From: Paractinoplanes tereljensis
Lineage (GTDB): Bacteria > Actinomycetota > Actinomycetes > Mycobacteriales > Micromonosporaceae
Assembly (NCBI RefSeq): GCF_016862435.1
Contig: NZ_BOMY01000005.1
Coordinates: forward strand, 1-42,458
DNA length: 42,458 nucleotides
Direction: 5' to 3'
Within the stretch, counting starts at the first letter, position 1. Each line of letters starts with the position of its first letter. The notes below the pieces were generated by a model. The model had not been told where the DNA came from, made no database searches, and saw only the letters and a list, made by a program, of their open reading frames with translations. A program made the translations under genes and the position numbers. Positions 7,341-14,859 of the stretch are shown one piece after another.

Positions 7341-8336
7341 CTATTTCAGAGCATCGATGAGGTCGGCCACCGGCGCCGACCGGGCCGCGGCGAAACCGGC
7401 GCCGGCCCAGAGGTTGAGCGCACTCGCGTCGCCGCGAGCGGCCGCCGCGGCGCGGATCGGCGCGGTCAGGTGGTGGATCGCCGGGTAGCCGATCGGGGCG
7501 GCGGCCGAATAGGCGTCGGTGAAGCGGTTGCGCAGGGCGCGGGCGGGCTGGCCGGTGAACGCCCGGGTCACCACGGTCTCGCGGTGCTCGCCATCCGCGC
7601 CGGCAAGCATGGCGGCGCGCTGGGCCGGGCGGGTGCCGGCCTCGTCGGCCAGCAGGAACGCGGTGCCGCACTGCACCGCGGCGGCCCCCACGCCGAGCAG
7701 GGCGTGCACGTCGGCGGCGGTCGCGGTGCCGCCGGCCGCGACGACCGGGACGTCGCTGACCGCCCGCACGGCGGCCAGGACCTCAACGGCGGTGGTGGTG
7801 CCGCGGTAGCGGTCCGGGCTGGTGGTGGCGGCGTGCCCGCCGGCCGAGCCGGCCTGGGCGATCAACGCCTGCGGCCGCGCGGCGAGGGCTGAGCGGGCCT
7901 CCTCGGCCGAGGTCACCGTGATGAGTACGGCGGTGCCGGCGTCGCGCAGCGCGGTCACCACGGCCCGATCCGGTACGCCGAAGGTGAAGCTGACCAGCGG
8001 CACCCGGTAGGTGACCGCAAGCTCGATCTTGGCCGCGTAATGGTCGTCGTCGGTCAGCCGCAGCGTGGGTAGCTCAACCTCGTAGCGGTCGGCCTCGACC
8101 CGCAGCAACTGCCGGTAACCCTCAAGGGGTGCGGGGTCGGCCGGAGCTGGGACCGGCACGAAGATGTTGAGACCGTGCGGCTGGCCGGCCACCGCCCGCA
8201 GCTCGGCCTCGACCGCCTCGGGCGTCTTGTAACCGGCCGCGAGAAACCCGGTCGCCCCGGCCCGGGCAGCGGCGAGCACCAGAGCCGCGGTCGTCGGCCC
8301 GCCGGCCATCGGCGCGACCACCAGCGGAGTCAGCAT
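7341..8336 (-). CDS. nitronate monooxygenase (FMN-dependent, 2-nitropropane dioxygenase family)
   Basis: Oxidises alkyl nitronates such as the toxin propionate-3-nitronate, using FMN and O2. The 331-aa TIM barrel starts with the family N-terminus PLVVAPMAGGPTT. It continues with GLNIFVPVP (strand 2), QAGSAGGHAATT (about residues 165-176, holding the proposed catalytic His) and VVAAGGTATAADVHALLGVGAAAVQCGTAFL, the phosphate-binding end of the barrel. These match class I NMO or enoyl-reductase-like family members. ATG 8336 is used. It is divergent from the PPK2 gene and likely monocistronic; 2-nitropropane dioxygenase-like oxidoreductases of other specificity cannot be excluded. Confidence 0.88.
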   Translation of the reverse strand: MLTPLVVAPMAGGPTTAALVLAAARAGATGFLAAGYKTPEAVEAELRAVAGQPHGLNIFVPVPAPADPAPLEGYRQLLRVEADRYEVELPTLRLTDDDHYAAKIELAVTYRVPLVSFTFGVPDRAVVTALRDAGTAVLITVTSAEEARSALAARPQALIAQAGSAGGHAATTSPDRYRGTTTAVEVLAAVRAVSDVPVVAAGGTATAADVHALLGVGAAAVQCGTAFLLADEAGTRPAQRAAMLAGADGEHRETVVTRAFTGQPARALRNRFTDAYSAAAPIGYPAIHHLTAPIRAAAAARGDASALNLWAGAGFAAARSAPVADLIDALK

Positions 8337-8426
8337 CAGCCGACCCTATCCCCGCCGAACCAGGCCATCGCCTGCCGCGTGAAACCATCCACGACGGGTG
8401 AGGAAAAGGCCGGTCGCCGTGTGTGA

Positions 8427-8444
8427 CCGTGGCTCATGCCACGG
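8427..8444 (+). promoter_or_regulatory. hairpin with the ppk2 start codon in its loop
   Basis: CCGTGGC and GCCACGG form a perfect 7-bp stem around the 4-base loop TCAT. The AUG at 8436-8438 begins in that loop, and no Shine-Dalgarno sequence is visible. An in-frame ATG at 8445 follows directly after the stem. Confidence 0.45.
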
Positions 8445-9266
8445 ATGAAGGAGAAGGACTACCAGCACGAACTGCGCCGCCTGCACGGCGAGCTGGTGGC
8501 CATGCAGGAATGGGTGAAGTCCACCGGCGCGAAGGTCTGCGTGGTCTTCGAGGGTCGCGACACCGCGGGCAAGGGCGGCACCATCAAGGCCGTCACCGAG
8601 CGGGTCAGCCCCCGCGTCTTCCGGGTGATCGCGCTGCCCGCCCCGAGCGAGCGGGAAAAGTCCCAGATGTATATGCAGCGCTACCTTCCGCACCTGCCGG
8701 CGGGCGGCGAGGTCGTCATCTTCGACCGCAGTTGGTACAACCGGGCCGGGGTGGAACCGGTGCTCGGGTTCTGCACGCCGGAGCAGTCGAAACAGTTCCT
8801 GCAGGCGGTCCCCGAGGCGGAGCGGGCGATCGTGGACTCCGGGGTGATCCTGCTCAAGTACTGGCTGGAGGTCAGCCCCGAGGAGCAGACCCGCCGGCTG
8901 CAGAACCGCATCGAGGACCCGCGCAAGGTCTGGAAGCTCTCGGCGCTGGATCTGAAGTCGTACTCGCGCTGGTATGACTACTCGCGGGCCCGGGACGAAA
9001 TGTTCCGTTCGACGGACACGGCCTGGGCGCCGTGGTTCATCGCCCGGACCGACGACAAGAAGCGCGGCCGGCTGAACGTGCTCACCCACTTGCTGGCGAA
9101 CGTCCCCTATCGACCGCTTTCGCCGGAGAAGGTGGTCCTGCCGAAGCGGCAGAAGCCGAACGGTTACCACGAACCGGTGCTGACGACCCGGCACATTCCC
9201 GAGCCATTTGGCGGATCGGACAACGGCCACCGGAAGCCTACGAAACCGGACAGTTCGGCGTCTTAA
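8436..9266 (+). CDS. ppk2: polyphosphate kinase 2 (PPK2)
   Basis: Transfers phosphate between inorganic polyphosphate and a nucleotide (NDP to NTP in class I enzymes), linking polyphosphate stores to nucleotide pools. The 276-aa protein has Walker A GRDTAGKGGTI at about 46-56, the lid-region residues SEREKSQMYMQRY (about 80-92) and Walker B VVIFDRSWYNRAGVE (about 103-117). The C-terminal part includes LSALDLKSYSRWYDYSRARDEM, also typical. Length and motifs match one-domain class I PPK2. The start may be ATG 8436 or ATG 8445; the latter gives the more typical N-terminus. The last ~30 residues are polar and unconserved. It is divergent from the NMO gene. Confidence 0.93.
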   Translation: MPRMKEKDYQHELRRLHGELVAMQEWVKSTGAKVCVVFEGRDTAGKGGTIKAVTERVSPRVFRVIALPAPSEREKSQMYMQRYLPHLPAGGEVVIFDRSWYNRAGVEPVLGFCTPEQSKQFLQAVPEAERAIVDSGVILLKYWLEVSPEEQTRRLQNRIEDPRKVWKLSALDLKSYSRWYDYSRARDEMFRSTDTAWAPWFIARTDDKKRGRLNVLTHLLANVPYRPLSPEKVVLPKRQKPNGYHEPVLTTRHIPEPFGGSDNGHRKPTKPDSSAS

Positions 9267-9478
9267 CTATTCAGCGAGGCATTAAATGTCTTGTTGCAAG
9301 TGGCTTCGTGCGGCAATCGTCAGTGGGTCGAGCCGGCCACCGGGCCTACTCACTGTTGTGGCGGTTGAAAAACGGGGGATCGTCCCAGCCGTGGGCATGT
9401 GCGGCGGCGGCTCGGCTTTTTTGCTGCTCAGATCACCGAGCTAAGCTCCGGGCAGAACGATAAGCCCCGGGAGCCGAC
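9267..9478 (+). other. 212-base intergenic region, AT-richer than surroundings
   Basis: No gene is evident. It includes a short imperfect hairpin ending in TTTTTT near 9395-9420 that might end ppk2 transcription, and a possible promoter for the next gene at 9420-9447. Confidence 0.4.
9420..9447 (+). promoter_or_regulatory. candidate promoter of the winged-helix regulator
   Basis: TTTGCT at 9420 and TAAGCT at 9442-9447 lie 16 bases apart, about 30 bases upstream of the GTG start at 9479. The -10 fits TANNNT; the -35 match is poor. Confidence 0.3.
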
Positions 9479-10459
9479 GTGCTGCGCATCATCTTCACGC
9501 CGGAGGACATCGGGCGAGTCCGGATCGCCAATGAGCCGGACCCGATGTGGGAGACGGTGTTCAGTGTCTTCCGCCTCCAGCGACCCGGCCCGGCCCCGAT
9601 CTTCGGGCCGTGGCGCGAGCACGCGGTGCGCGCGGCCCGGCGGCCCGACCTCGACATCCTGATCCCGCTGATCCGGGGCCGCTACTACCCCGACTTCCTC
9701 ACCCCGGCCGAGGGCCGGCAGGGCATGGCCGACGGCATCGAGGCGCTGCTGTCCACCCCGAAGACCCGGCTCATGCAGGACATGGTCGAGCTCAGCCGGC
9801 TGGGCGAGCCGACACCGTCGTGGATGCGCAAGCTCGCCGAGGGCGACCGGCCGGTGCTGCAACGCCTGGCCGCCGCGATGAAATCGCAGTATCAGGCGGT
9901 GGTGGCACCGTTCTGGGCCGAGGCGCAGGCGCACATCGAGGCCGACCGGTCCCGGCGCGCCCGGGCTCTGCTCGACGACGGTTACGAGGGGCTGCTCGAC
10001 AGCTTCCGGCCGATCATGCGGTGGGACTCGCCGGTGCTCGAGGTGGAGACGCCGTTCGAGCAGACCGTGGAACTCGACGGGCGCGGGCTGTGGCTGGTCC
10101 CGTCGTACTTCTCCTGGGGCCAGCCCGACGTGCTGCGTGACCCGGCGCTGCCACCGGTGCTGGTCTACCCGGTGCCTCGGGACCCGGCGCTGATCGCCGG
10201 CCGGCCGACGTCCGGTGCCGCGGTGTCCGCGCTGATCGGGCAGACCCGCACCTCGGTGCTGGAGTCGATCGGGGACGGCAGCACCACCTCCGAACTGGCC
10301 CGCCGGGTCGGGGTGAGTGCGGCCTCGGTCAGCCAGCACACGGCGGTGCTGCGCGAGGCCCGGCTGATTCACACCAGCCGGGTCGGCAAGGCGGTGCTGC
10401 ACACGATCACCCCGCTCGGCGCGGCGCTGCTCGGCGATCACCCCGGGCGGCTCTCCTAA
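9479..10459 (+). CDS. ArsR-like winged helix-turn-helix transcriptional regulator with DUF5937-type N-domain
   Basis: A 326-aa protein with the GTG start at 9479 and GGGAG upstream. The first ~230 residues are a conserved actinobacterial sensor-like domain of unknown ligand. Residues about 255-320 form an ArsR-type winged helix: RTSVLESIGDGSTTSELARR, then the recognition-helix region VSAASVSQHTAVLREARLI and the wing VGKAVLHTITPLG. Metal-binding cysteines of classic ArsR repressors are absent, so it is probably not a metal sensor. Family members often sit beside MFS transporters; none is here. Its 3' end overlaps the convergent M15-like gene by 4 bases. Confidence 0.85.
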   Translation: MLRIIFTPEDIGRVRIANEPDPMWETVFSVFRLQRPGPAPIFGPWREHAVRAARRPDLDILIPLIRGRYYPDFLTPAEGRQGMADGIEALLSTPKTRLMQDMVELSRLGEPTPSWMRKLAEGDRPVLQRLAAAMKSQYQAVVAPFWAEAQAHIEADRSRRARALLDDGYEGLLDSFRPIMRWDSPVLEVETPFEQTVELDGRGLWLVPSYFSWGQPDVLRDPALPPVLVYPVPRDPALIAGRPTSGAAVSALIGQTRTSVLESIGDGSTTSELARRVGVSAASVSQHTAVLREARLIHTSRVGKAVLHTITPLGAALLGDHPGRLS

Positions 10460-11028
10460 GCTTCGCGGGCGGCCGGGTCGGCCACCGCGCCCGCCTTTCG
10501 CTCGACCAGCGCGGCCACCCGTTCCAGGGTCTCGTCGCCGGGGGCGGCCGCCACGTGGAAGTGCGACACCTTCGGCGGGGTCAGGTCGCCGCCCCAGATC
10601 ACGGTGCCCTCCAGGTCGGCCAGGATGTCACGGACGATCGCCTCCTGGTGCGGCCACAGCTGCTCGCTGCCACCGAGCGGGTAGGCGTGCGGGTGCAGTG
10701 CGATGCCCGTACCGGAAAGGTAGGTTGTCTCGAATTTGGCGCCGACCGCCTGGTCGGTGCTGAAGGCGGCGATGCCGCCGCCCTCGCCGGTGTCCAGCGG
10801 GGCGATCTCGTAATGCCAGCGGCGGGCCACATGCAGGAGTACGGCGGCGGCCGCGCCCGTGTGCAGCTCCACCACCGCGCGTGACCCCTCGATCCGGTGC
10901 GCGGCGACCTGGGAAGGGTCGATCCGCCAGCCGTTCTGCGAGGTGGCGGCGGCCTGGGCCGTCCCGGGAGTCATAGCTATGACACCGGCGCCGGCGGTGG
11001 CGCCGATCAGTGCCCGGCGGGTGACCAT
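10456..11028 (-). CDS. Tat-exported M15-like peptidase-fold protein with missing metal ligands
   Basis: A 190-aa protein with a twin-arginine signal (TRRALIG at 3-9, hydrophobic 10-19, likely cleavage after TAQA). Residues about 100-185 resemble the M15 D,D-/L,D-peptidase fold of wall-lytic enzymes: SGTGIALHPHAYPLG, then a helix DILADLEGTVIWGGDL and SHFHVA. In active members the first motif is H-x-S-G-T-A-I-D and the last is M-H-F-E. Here the ligand positions are Tyr103 and Ala110; only His156 remains. It is therefore probably a non-catalytic wall binder. ATG 11028 overlaps the TGA of the upstream amidase gene by one base, with AGGAGG just before. The M15 assignment is my alignment by eye. 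Confidence 0.65.
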   Translation of the reverse strand: MVTRRALIGATAGAGVIAMTPGTAQAAATSQNGWRIDPSQVAAHRIEGSRAVVELHTGAAAAVLLHVARRWHYEIAPLDTGEGGGIAAFSTDQAVGAKFETTYLSGTGIALHPHAYPLGGSEQLWPHQEAIVRDILADLEGTVIWGGDLTPPKVSHFHVAAAPGDETLERVAALVERKAGAVADPAAREA

Positions 11029-13148
11029 CAGGCCTCCTGGATCTGGTCGAGAATGGACACACCGGGGTCGCTGCCGTCGCGCCACACGTCGTGGTCGAGG
11101 CTCCAGCCGGTCTGGAAGGCGTACTCCCGGATCTGGTTCAGCGACCAGTTCTCCGGCATCCGCACGCCCAGGTTGCCGGAGTAACCCCAGGACATCGCGG
11201 CGACCATCGACCAGGTCGCGCCGACCTCGCGGGAGATGCGGGTGCAGACGTTGCGGGAGCCGTAGACGCCGAACGTGTAACGGCTGCCGGCCGCGGCCAG
11301 GGCCGCCTTCACGCCCTCGAAGTACGGCTTGATGCTGGTGTCGACGTCGGCGTCCAGGGCGTCGTAGTCGACCGCGAAGTAGATGCACGTCCCGGCCGGC
11401 AGCCGGTGCTCGACCGACTTGGCGTGCGCGATGGTGCCCTGGTCGTAGCCCTTGTCGTAGGTGAAGTTGGCGAGGACCGTGCCGTTGTACTGGAAGAGCG
11501 GGAACAGCCGCAGCCCGGCGTCCAGGATCGCCTGCGGTTCGCCGGGCTTGAGCGCCTTGCCCAGGTAATAGGGGTCGGTGGGCGGCAGATGCTCGTCGAG
11601 ATAGCGGCCGACGAGGCGGTAACCGGCCCCGAACAGCGCCTGGCCGCGGGCCGGGGTGATCTCGGTGATGCCGTCGGTCGCGGTGGCCGGCCGGGCCGAG
11701 TCACCGCTGGCGACCAGGAGTTCGGCCCAGGTGGTGAAGTCGTTGGTGGCCGTCACCGGGATCTGGGTGAACTGCTGGAACGCCCGCAGCCAGGCCAGAT
11801 GGGTGTCGGTCTGGGCGTCGGTGTCGAGGTCGGAGCCCAGGTAGGCGACGTCCGGCGGGACCGGGGAGTTGACGTAGCAGGCGGCCCGGAACAGGTAGCG
11901 CAGGTCGGCCGGGAGCGGCACGACCGAGCCCTTGGTCTTCAGGCCGGCCTGGGTGCCCGCCCCGAAATAGCCGTTGATCGACGCCAGCGGGATGCCCACC
12001 TCGTACTGCATGGCCATCAGCAGGCCGTTCTGCAGGTCGCGGGAGGTGCGGCCGTCGCACGGCACCAGGGTCATCGCCGGGATGGCGAGGCCCACCACGT
12101 ACCGGTTGTTGAGCCGCTGCTGGACCCGCTGCACGGTGAGGTCGCCGCCGGAGACCAGGCGGTACTGGTCCATCCGCAGCAGGCCCTTGCAGATGTGCGG
12201 CCAGCCCGGGTTGCCGTAGTCGACGCCGGCGTCGCGGAAGAGCCGCTCCAGAGAGTTCTGCGACTCGGCGGTCCAGGTGCCCTCGGTGCCGGCCGGGTAG
12301 CCCTTGCACCAGAGGCCCGCGTTGACGATCCGGACCAGGTTGGGGTTGAGCTCGGCGGCCGGCAGGGTGTTGCGGTTCTTGACCGCCGCGAAGGTGCCCG
12401 GCCCGAAATTTTGCACGGTCGGCGTGATGCCCAGCTCGAACTGCAGGCCCTGGGTCAGCGACAGCACGGTCTGCCAGCCGGTGCGGCCGTCCTCCAGGCA
12501 GCGCAGGTAACCCGGCGCGCTCGCGTAGGTGGCGTTGACCCAGCGCTGCGCGGCGAAGACGTTGAGGTCGGCCGGCCCGCTCCAGGGCGCGGCCGGGTCG
12601 ATCGTCGAGCCCGGCTGGGCGTACACCAGGAGGTTGCCCGGGCAGTCGGTGGTGACCCCGAAGGAATGCGGCAGGATCCGGGTGCCGGTCTTGCGTGGAG
12701 CCTCGTCGCGCAGGTGCTGGACCAGGTCGCGCAGCGATCGCAGCATCAGCTCACTGGCGGCGTGGTTGGCCCGCATCAGCCCGGCGATCGAGTAGAAGCC
12801 GCCGTTGCGGTCGATCGTGTCGACCGCGCCGTCGCCGTTGGCCTCGCCGCGTTCGTAGCCGCGGCCCTGGTAGATCAGGCCGTGCCGGCAGACCAGGAAG
12901 TTGAACGAGATGTCCCCGCACGGCCCGGTGACGTCCTCGGCGTAGATCGCCGCGATGTCACGCAGGCAGTCGGTCTCCGACGCGTAGTTGGTGGCGGCCG
13001 CGTCGGCCGCCCCGCGATGGTGCAGAAACACGCCGCCGACCGGATCCCAGGGGCTCGCGCTCGGCCGGGGCGGCGCGGACGCGTGCCGCCGCTGCGGATG
13101 CGGCACGTACGCGGCCCAGTTCGAGCGCGGCCGGATGTCGACTGTCAT
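11028..13148 (-). CDS. N-acetylmuramoyl-L-alanine amidase (PGRP type) fused to DUF1906 glycoside-hydrolase-like domain
   Basis: A 706-aa cell-wall protein with three parts. Residues 1-190 form a PGRP/amidase_2 domain with VFLHHRG (His43 zinc ligand), FNFLVCRHGLIYQGRGY, and ILPHS then TDCPGN (second His and Cys ligands), so it appears able to cleave the MurNAc-L-Ala bond. Residues about 210-410 hold two peptidoglycan-binding-like repeats (QFELGITPTVQNFGPGTFAAVK and QYEVGIPLASINGYFGAGTQ). Residues about 495-700 form an Rv2525c-like DUF1906 barrel (GYRLVGRYL, FPLFQYN, IYFAVDYDA, FGVYGS). The ATG at 13148 has GGGGGAACG before it. No signal peptide is visible, which is odd for a wall hydrolase. 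It is coupled to the Tat-exported M15-like gene. Confidence 0.85.
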   Translation of the reverse strand: MTVDIRPRSNWAAYVPHPQRRHASAPPRPSASPWDPVGGVFLHHRGAADAAATNYASETDCLRDIAAIYAEDVTGPCGDISFNFLVCRHGLIYQGRGYERGEANGDGAVDTIDRNGGFYSIAGLMRANHAASELMLRSLRDLVQHLRDEAPRKTGTRILPHSFGVTTDCPGNLLVYAQPGSTIDPAAPWSGPADLNVFAAQRWVNATYASAPGYLRCLEDGRTGWQTVLSLTQGLQFELGITPTVQNFGPGTFAAVKNRNTLPAAELNPNLVRIVNAGLWCKGYPAGTEGTWTAESQNSLERLFRDAGVDYGNPGWPHICKGLLRMDQYRLVSGGDLTVQRVQQRLNNRYVVGLAIPAMTLVPCDGRTSRDLQNGLLMAMQYEVGIPLASINGYFGAGTQAGLKTKGSVVPLPADLRYLFRAACYVNSPVPPDVAYLGSDLDTDAQTDTHLAWLRAFQQFTQIPVTATNDFTTWAELLVASGDSARPATATDGITEITPARGQALFGAGYRLVGRYLDEHLPPTDPYYLGKALKPGEPQAILDAGLRLFPLFQYNGTVLANFTYDKGYDQGTIAHAKSVEHRLPAGTCIYFAVDYDALDADVDTSIKPYFEGVKAALAAAGSRYTFGVYGSRNVCTRISREVGATWSMVAAMSWGYSGNLGVRMPENWSLNQIREYAFQTGWSLDHDVWRDGSDPGVSILDQIQEA

Positions 13149-13168
13149 CGTTCCCCCATGGCATCGAT

Positions 13169-13201
13169 GTATATCAGCTACTGCCCTCGCACGGGGTAGC
13201 T
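13169..13201 (-). promoter_or_regulatory. extended -10 promoter and inverted-repeat operator in a divergent region
   Basis: In the 67-base gap between the amidase operon and the YdcF gene, the minus strand reads TGATATACA, an extended -10 (TATACA at 13169-13174). Immediately upstream, AGCTAC (13176-13181) and GTAGCT (13196-13201) form an inverted repeat with partly pairing inner bases. This could be an operator controlling both directions. Confidence 0.4.
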
Positions 13202-13215
13202 AAGCTCAGGACGCC

Positions 13216-13854
13216 ATGAAGATCAAACGGGTGGCCGTCGCGGCTGTCGCCGCGGTCCTTGCCGTCAGCTCACCCTGGGCGTGGACGTCACTGTCCGCAC
13301 AAGGCCATGTGTACGCGGTGAGCAAGGCACCCGCCGCGGATGTCGCGATCGTCCTGGGCACCGAAGTGGTGAACGGCGAACCGTCGCCCCGGCTGCGCGG
13401 TCGCCTGGAAGCCGCCGCCGACCTGGTGAGCAGTGGGAAGGCCCGGGTGCTCCTGGTCTCCGGCGACGGCAACGGCGGGTCCGGCGACGAGCCGGCCGCG
13501 ATGACCGCGTACCTGGTGTCACTGGGCGTGCCGGTTGACCGGATCGTCGGCGACCCGCACGGCCTGGACACCTACGACACGTGCATCCGGGCCCGCGATG
13601 TCTACGGGGTGAAGCGCGCGCTGGTGGTCACCCAGTCGTACCACGTCGACCGGGCCGTGACGCTCTGCCGCCACCTCGACATCGACGCCGACGGCGTGGT
13701 GGCCCCGTGCCACTGCTCGTGGACGCTGCGCACCAACAAGTCCATTCGCGACTACCTGGCCAGCGGAAAGGCAGCGTGGGACGCGGTGCGCAACCGCCCG
13801 CCGGCAGTCACCTCCCCACCCGACCCGGCGATCGAGAACGCGCTGCGGTCCTAG
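13216..13854 (+). CDS. YdcF/SanA-family (DUF218) protein, N-terminally anchored
   Basis: A 212-aa protein with an N-terminal hydrophobic segment (about 5-28) that is a signal or anchor, then a DUF218 Rossmann-like domain. Family motifs are ADVAIVLGTEVVNGEPSPRL, RVLLVSGDGNGG, DEPAAM with VPVDRIVGDPHGLDTYDTC, and ALVVTQSYHVDRAVTLC. SanA-type members affect envelope permeability and vancomycin exclusion; biochemistry is unknown. AGGA lies just before ATG 13216. It is divergent from the amidase operon, which suits an envelope role, and its stop overlaps the convergent lectin gene by 4 bases. Confidence 0.88.
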   Translation: MKIKRVAVAAVAAVLAVSSPWAWTSLSAQGHVYAVSKAPAADVAIVLGTEVVNGEPSPRLRGRLEAAADLVSSGKARVLLVSGDGNGGSGDEPAAMTAYLVSLGVPVDRIVGDPHGLDTYDTCIRARDVYGVKRALVVTQSYHVDRAVTLCRHLDIDADGVVAPCHCSWTLRTNKSIRDYLASGKAAWDAVRNRPPAVTSPPDPAIENALRS

Positions 13855-14543
13855 TCGCCGGTGCGGGTTTGGAAGAGGGTGCGGCCGTTCAGGGCGATGA
13901 CCATGTTGCCGTCGGCGCGCAGGATCAGGACCGCGCCGGGGTTGTTCTCGGTGTGGCTGCTGAAGACGCCGGCGTTTGCCGCGTCGTAGAGGACCAGGTG
14001 GCCGTCGTTCTGCATGACCAGCTTTACGCCGGTGGTGGTGCCGGTCTGCCAGACCGTGCGGCCCTGGTCGGTCAGCACCAGGTTGCCGCCGGCGGTGACG
14101 GTGAGCGACAGCCGGTTGGTGGACCAGCTCTGGCCGGTGGTCAGGGTGCTGGTGCTGGCGATGACCTTCTCCTCCCAGACCGGGGGCGCCGCCTTGGACT
14201 TTGCGGCGGGCGACGGCGGCTGGGCAGTGCGCACCACTACCGGCGGGAATGAGGGGGACGGTGCGGGTGACGGAAGCAGGGAGACCGGGGCCGAGGGGTA
14301 GTCGCCCGGCACGGCCACCGACAGCGTGGGCAGGGTGACCGGGGTCGCCGGGGAGTCGTCGTCGGTGCGGAAGACGGCGAACACCAGCGCGCCGAGCCCG
14401 AGGATGATGGCCGCGCCCAGGGCGATGCCGATCCAGTTGATCGCGGGGGAATCGTCGTCCCGGCTGTGCCGGGGGCGCCAGAGGTACCGCATGGACATTT
14501 CGCCGACCCAGCCGGACCACGCCCGGCGATCTCTCACAGCCAT
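13851..14543 (-). CDS. membrane-anchored bulb-type (B-) lectin domain protein
   Basis: A 230-aa protein with a cytoplasmic basic N-terminus (1-34), one membrane helix (about 36-59, INWIGIALGAAIILGLGALVF), a Pro/Ser/Val-rich stalk (about 62-120) and a C-terminal B-lectin domain (about 128-230). Three degenerate mannose-site strands of the QxDxNxVxY type are visible: GGNLVLTD, QNDGHLVLYD and RADGNMVIAL. All depart from the strict motif, so mannose binding is uncertain. ATG 14543 has GGAAGG 5 bases upstream. It probably displays a carbohydrate-binding head outside the membrane. Confidence 0.82.
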   Translation of the reverse strand: MAVRDRRAWSGWVGEMSMRYLWRPRHSRDDDSPAINWIGIALGAAIILGLGALVFAVFRTDDDSPATPVTLPTLSVAVPGDYPSAPVSLLPSPAPSPSFPPVVVRTAQPPSPAAKSKAAPPVWEEKVIASTSTLTTGQSWSTNRLSLTVTAGGNLVLTDQGRTVWQTGTTTGVKLVMQNDGHLVLYDAANAGVFSSHTENNPGAVLILRADGNMVIALNGRTLFQTRTGD

Positions 14544-14615
14544 GGGGTCCTTCCGCCTCTGGGCCGATCAAGAGGGTACGACGATCAACTTCCCACGGGC
14601 TCAACCGAACGGGCG

Positions 14616-14754
14616 TTAACGGTCGGCCGGGAGAACGTCGGCCAGCAGCGTCAGGGACGGCTGGCGGCCGCTCGCCACGTGCGCGAAGGCCAGCGAGGCG
14701 GCCAGGTCGACGTTGCCTGCTGCTGAACCGGGCCCGAGCCGAGGGAGTGGGCAC
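14616..14754 (-). pseudogene. possible gene remnant (protein C-terminus without a start)
   Basis: The minus strand reads about 45 codons ending with GNVDLAASLAFAHVASGR and later LLADVLPADR before TAA at 14616. It has normal actinobacterial codon use but no start; a TGA closes the frame just upstream. A different frame opens with ATG at about 14757 (MTVPTPSARARFSS), so one frameshift could join them into a small protein. The family is not recognised. Confidence 0.3.
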
Positions 14755-14803
14755 CGTCATCGACCTTTCGGCCTGACCACGTCCGTCCATTGTCGACGTG
14801 ACA

Positions 14804-14831
14804 TTGATCGGCCGGCACGGAAAGATACGCT
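14804..14831 (+). promoter_or_regulatory. weak promoter candidate for the DUF574 methyltransferase
   Basis: TTGATC at 14804-14809 and TACGCT at 14826-14831 with a 16-base spacer, about 30 bases before the start codon. Confidence 0.3.
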
Positions 14832-14859
14832 GCGATTGCCGAACACCGAGGAGGCCGTG

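Larger units (their letters stand above)
14544..14859. other. 316-base intergenic region between divergent genes
   Basis: No intact gene is supported. On the minus strand a short protein-like remnant ends at 14616, described separately. A weak rightward promoter candidate lies at 14804-14831. The first ~70 bases, next to the lectin gene, are AT-richer and probably hold its promoter, but no clear boxes were found. Confidence 0.5.

Noticed and set aside
9290..9420. tRNA or small RNA in the gap after ppk2
   Set aside because: No cloverleaf, no CCA-proximal T-loop motif and no strong paired structure could be drawn.
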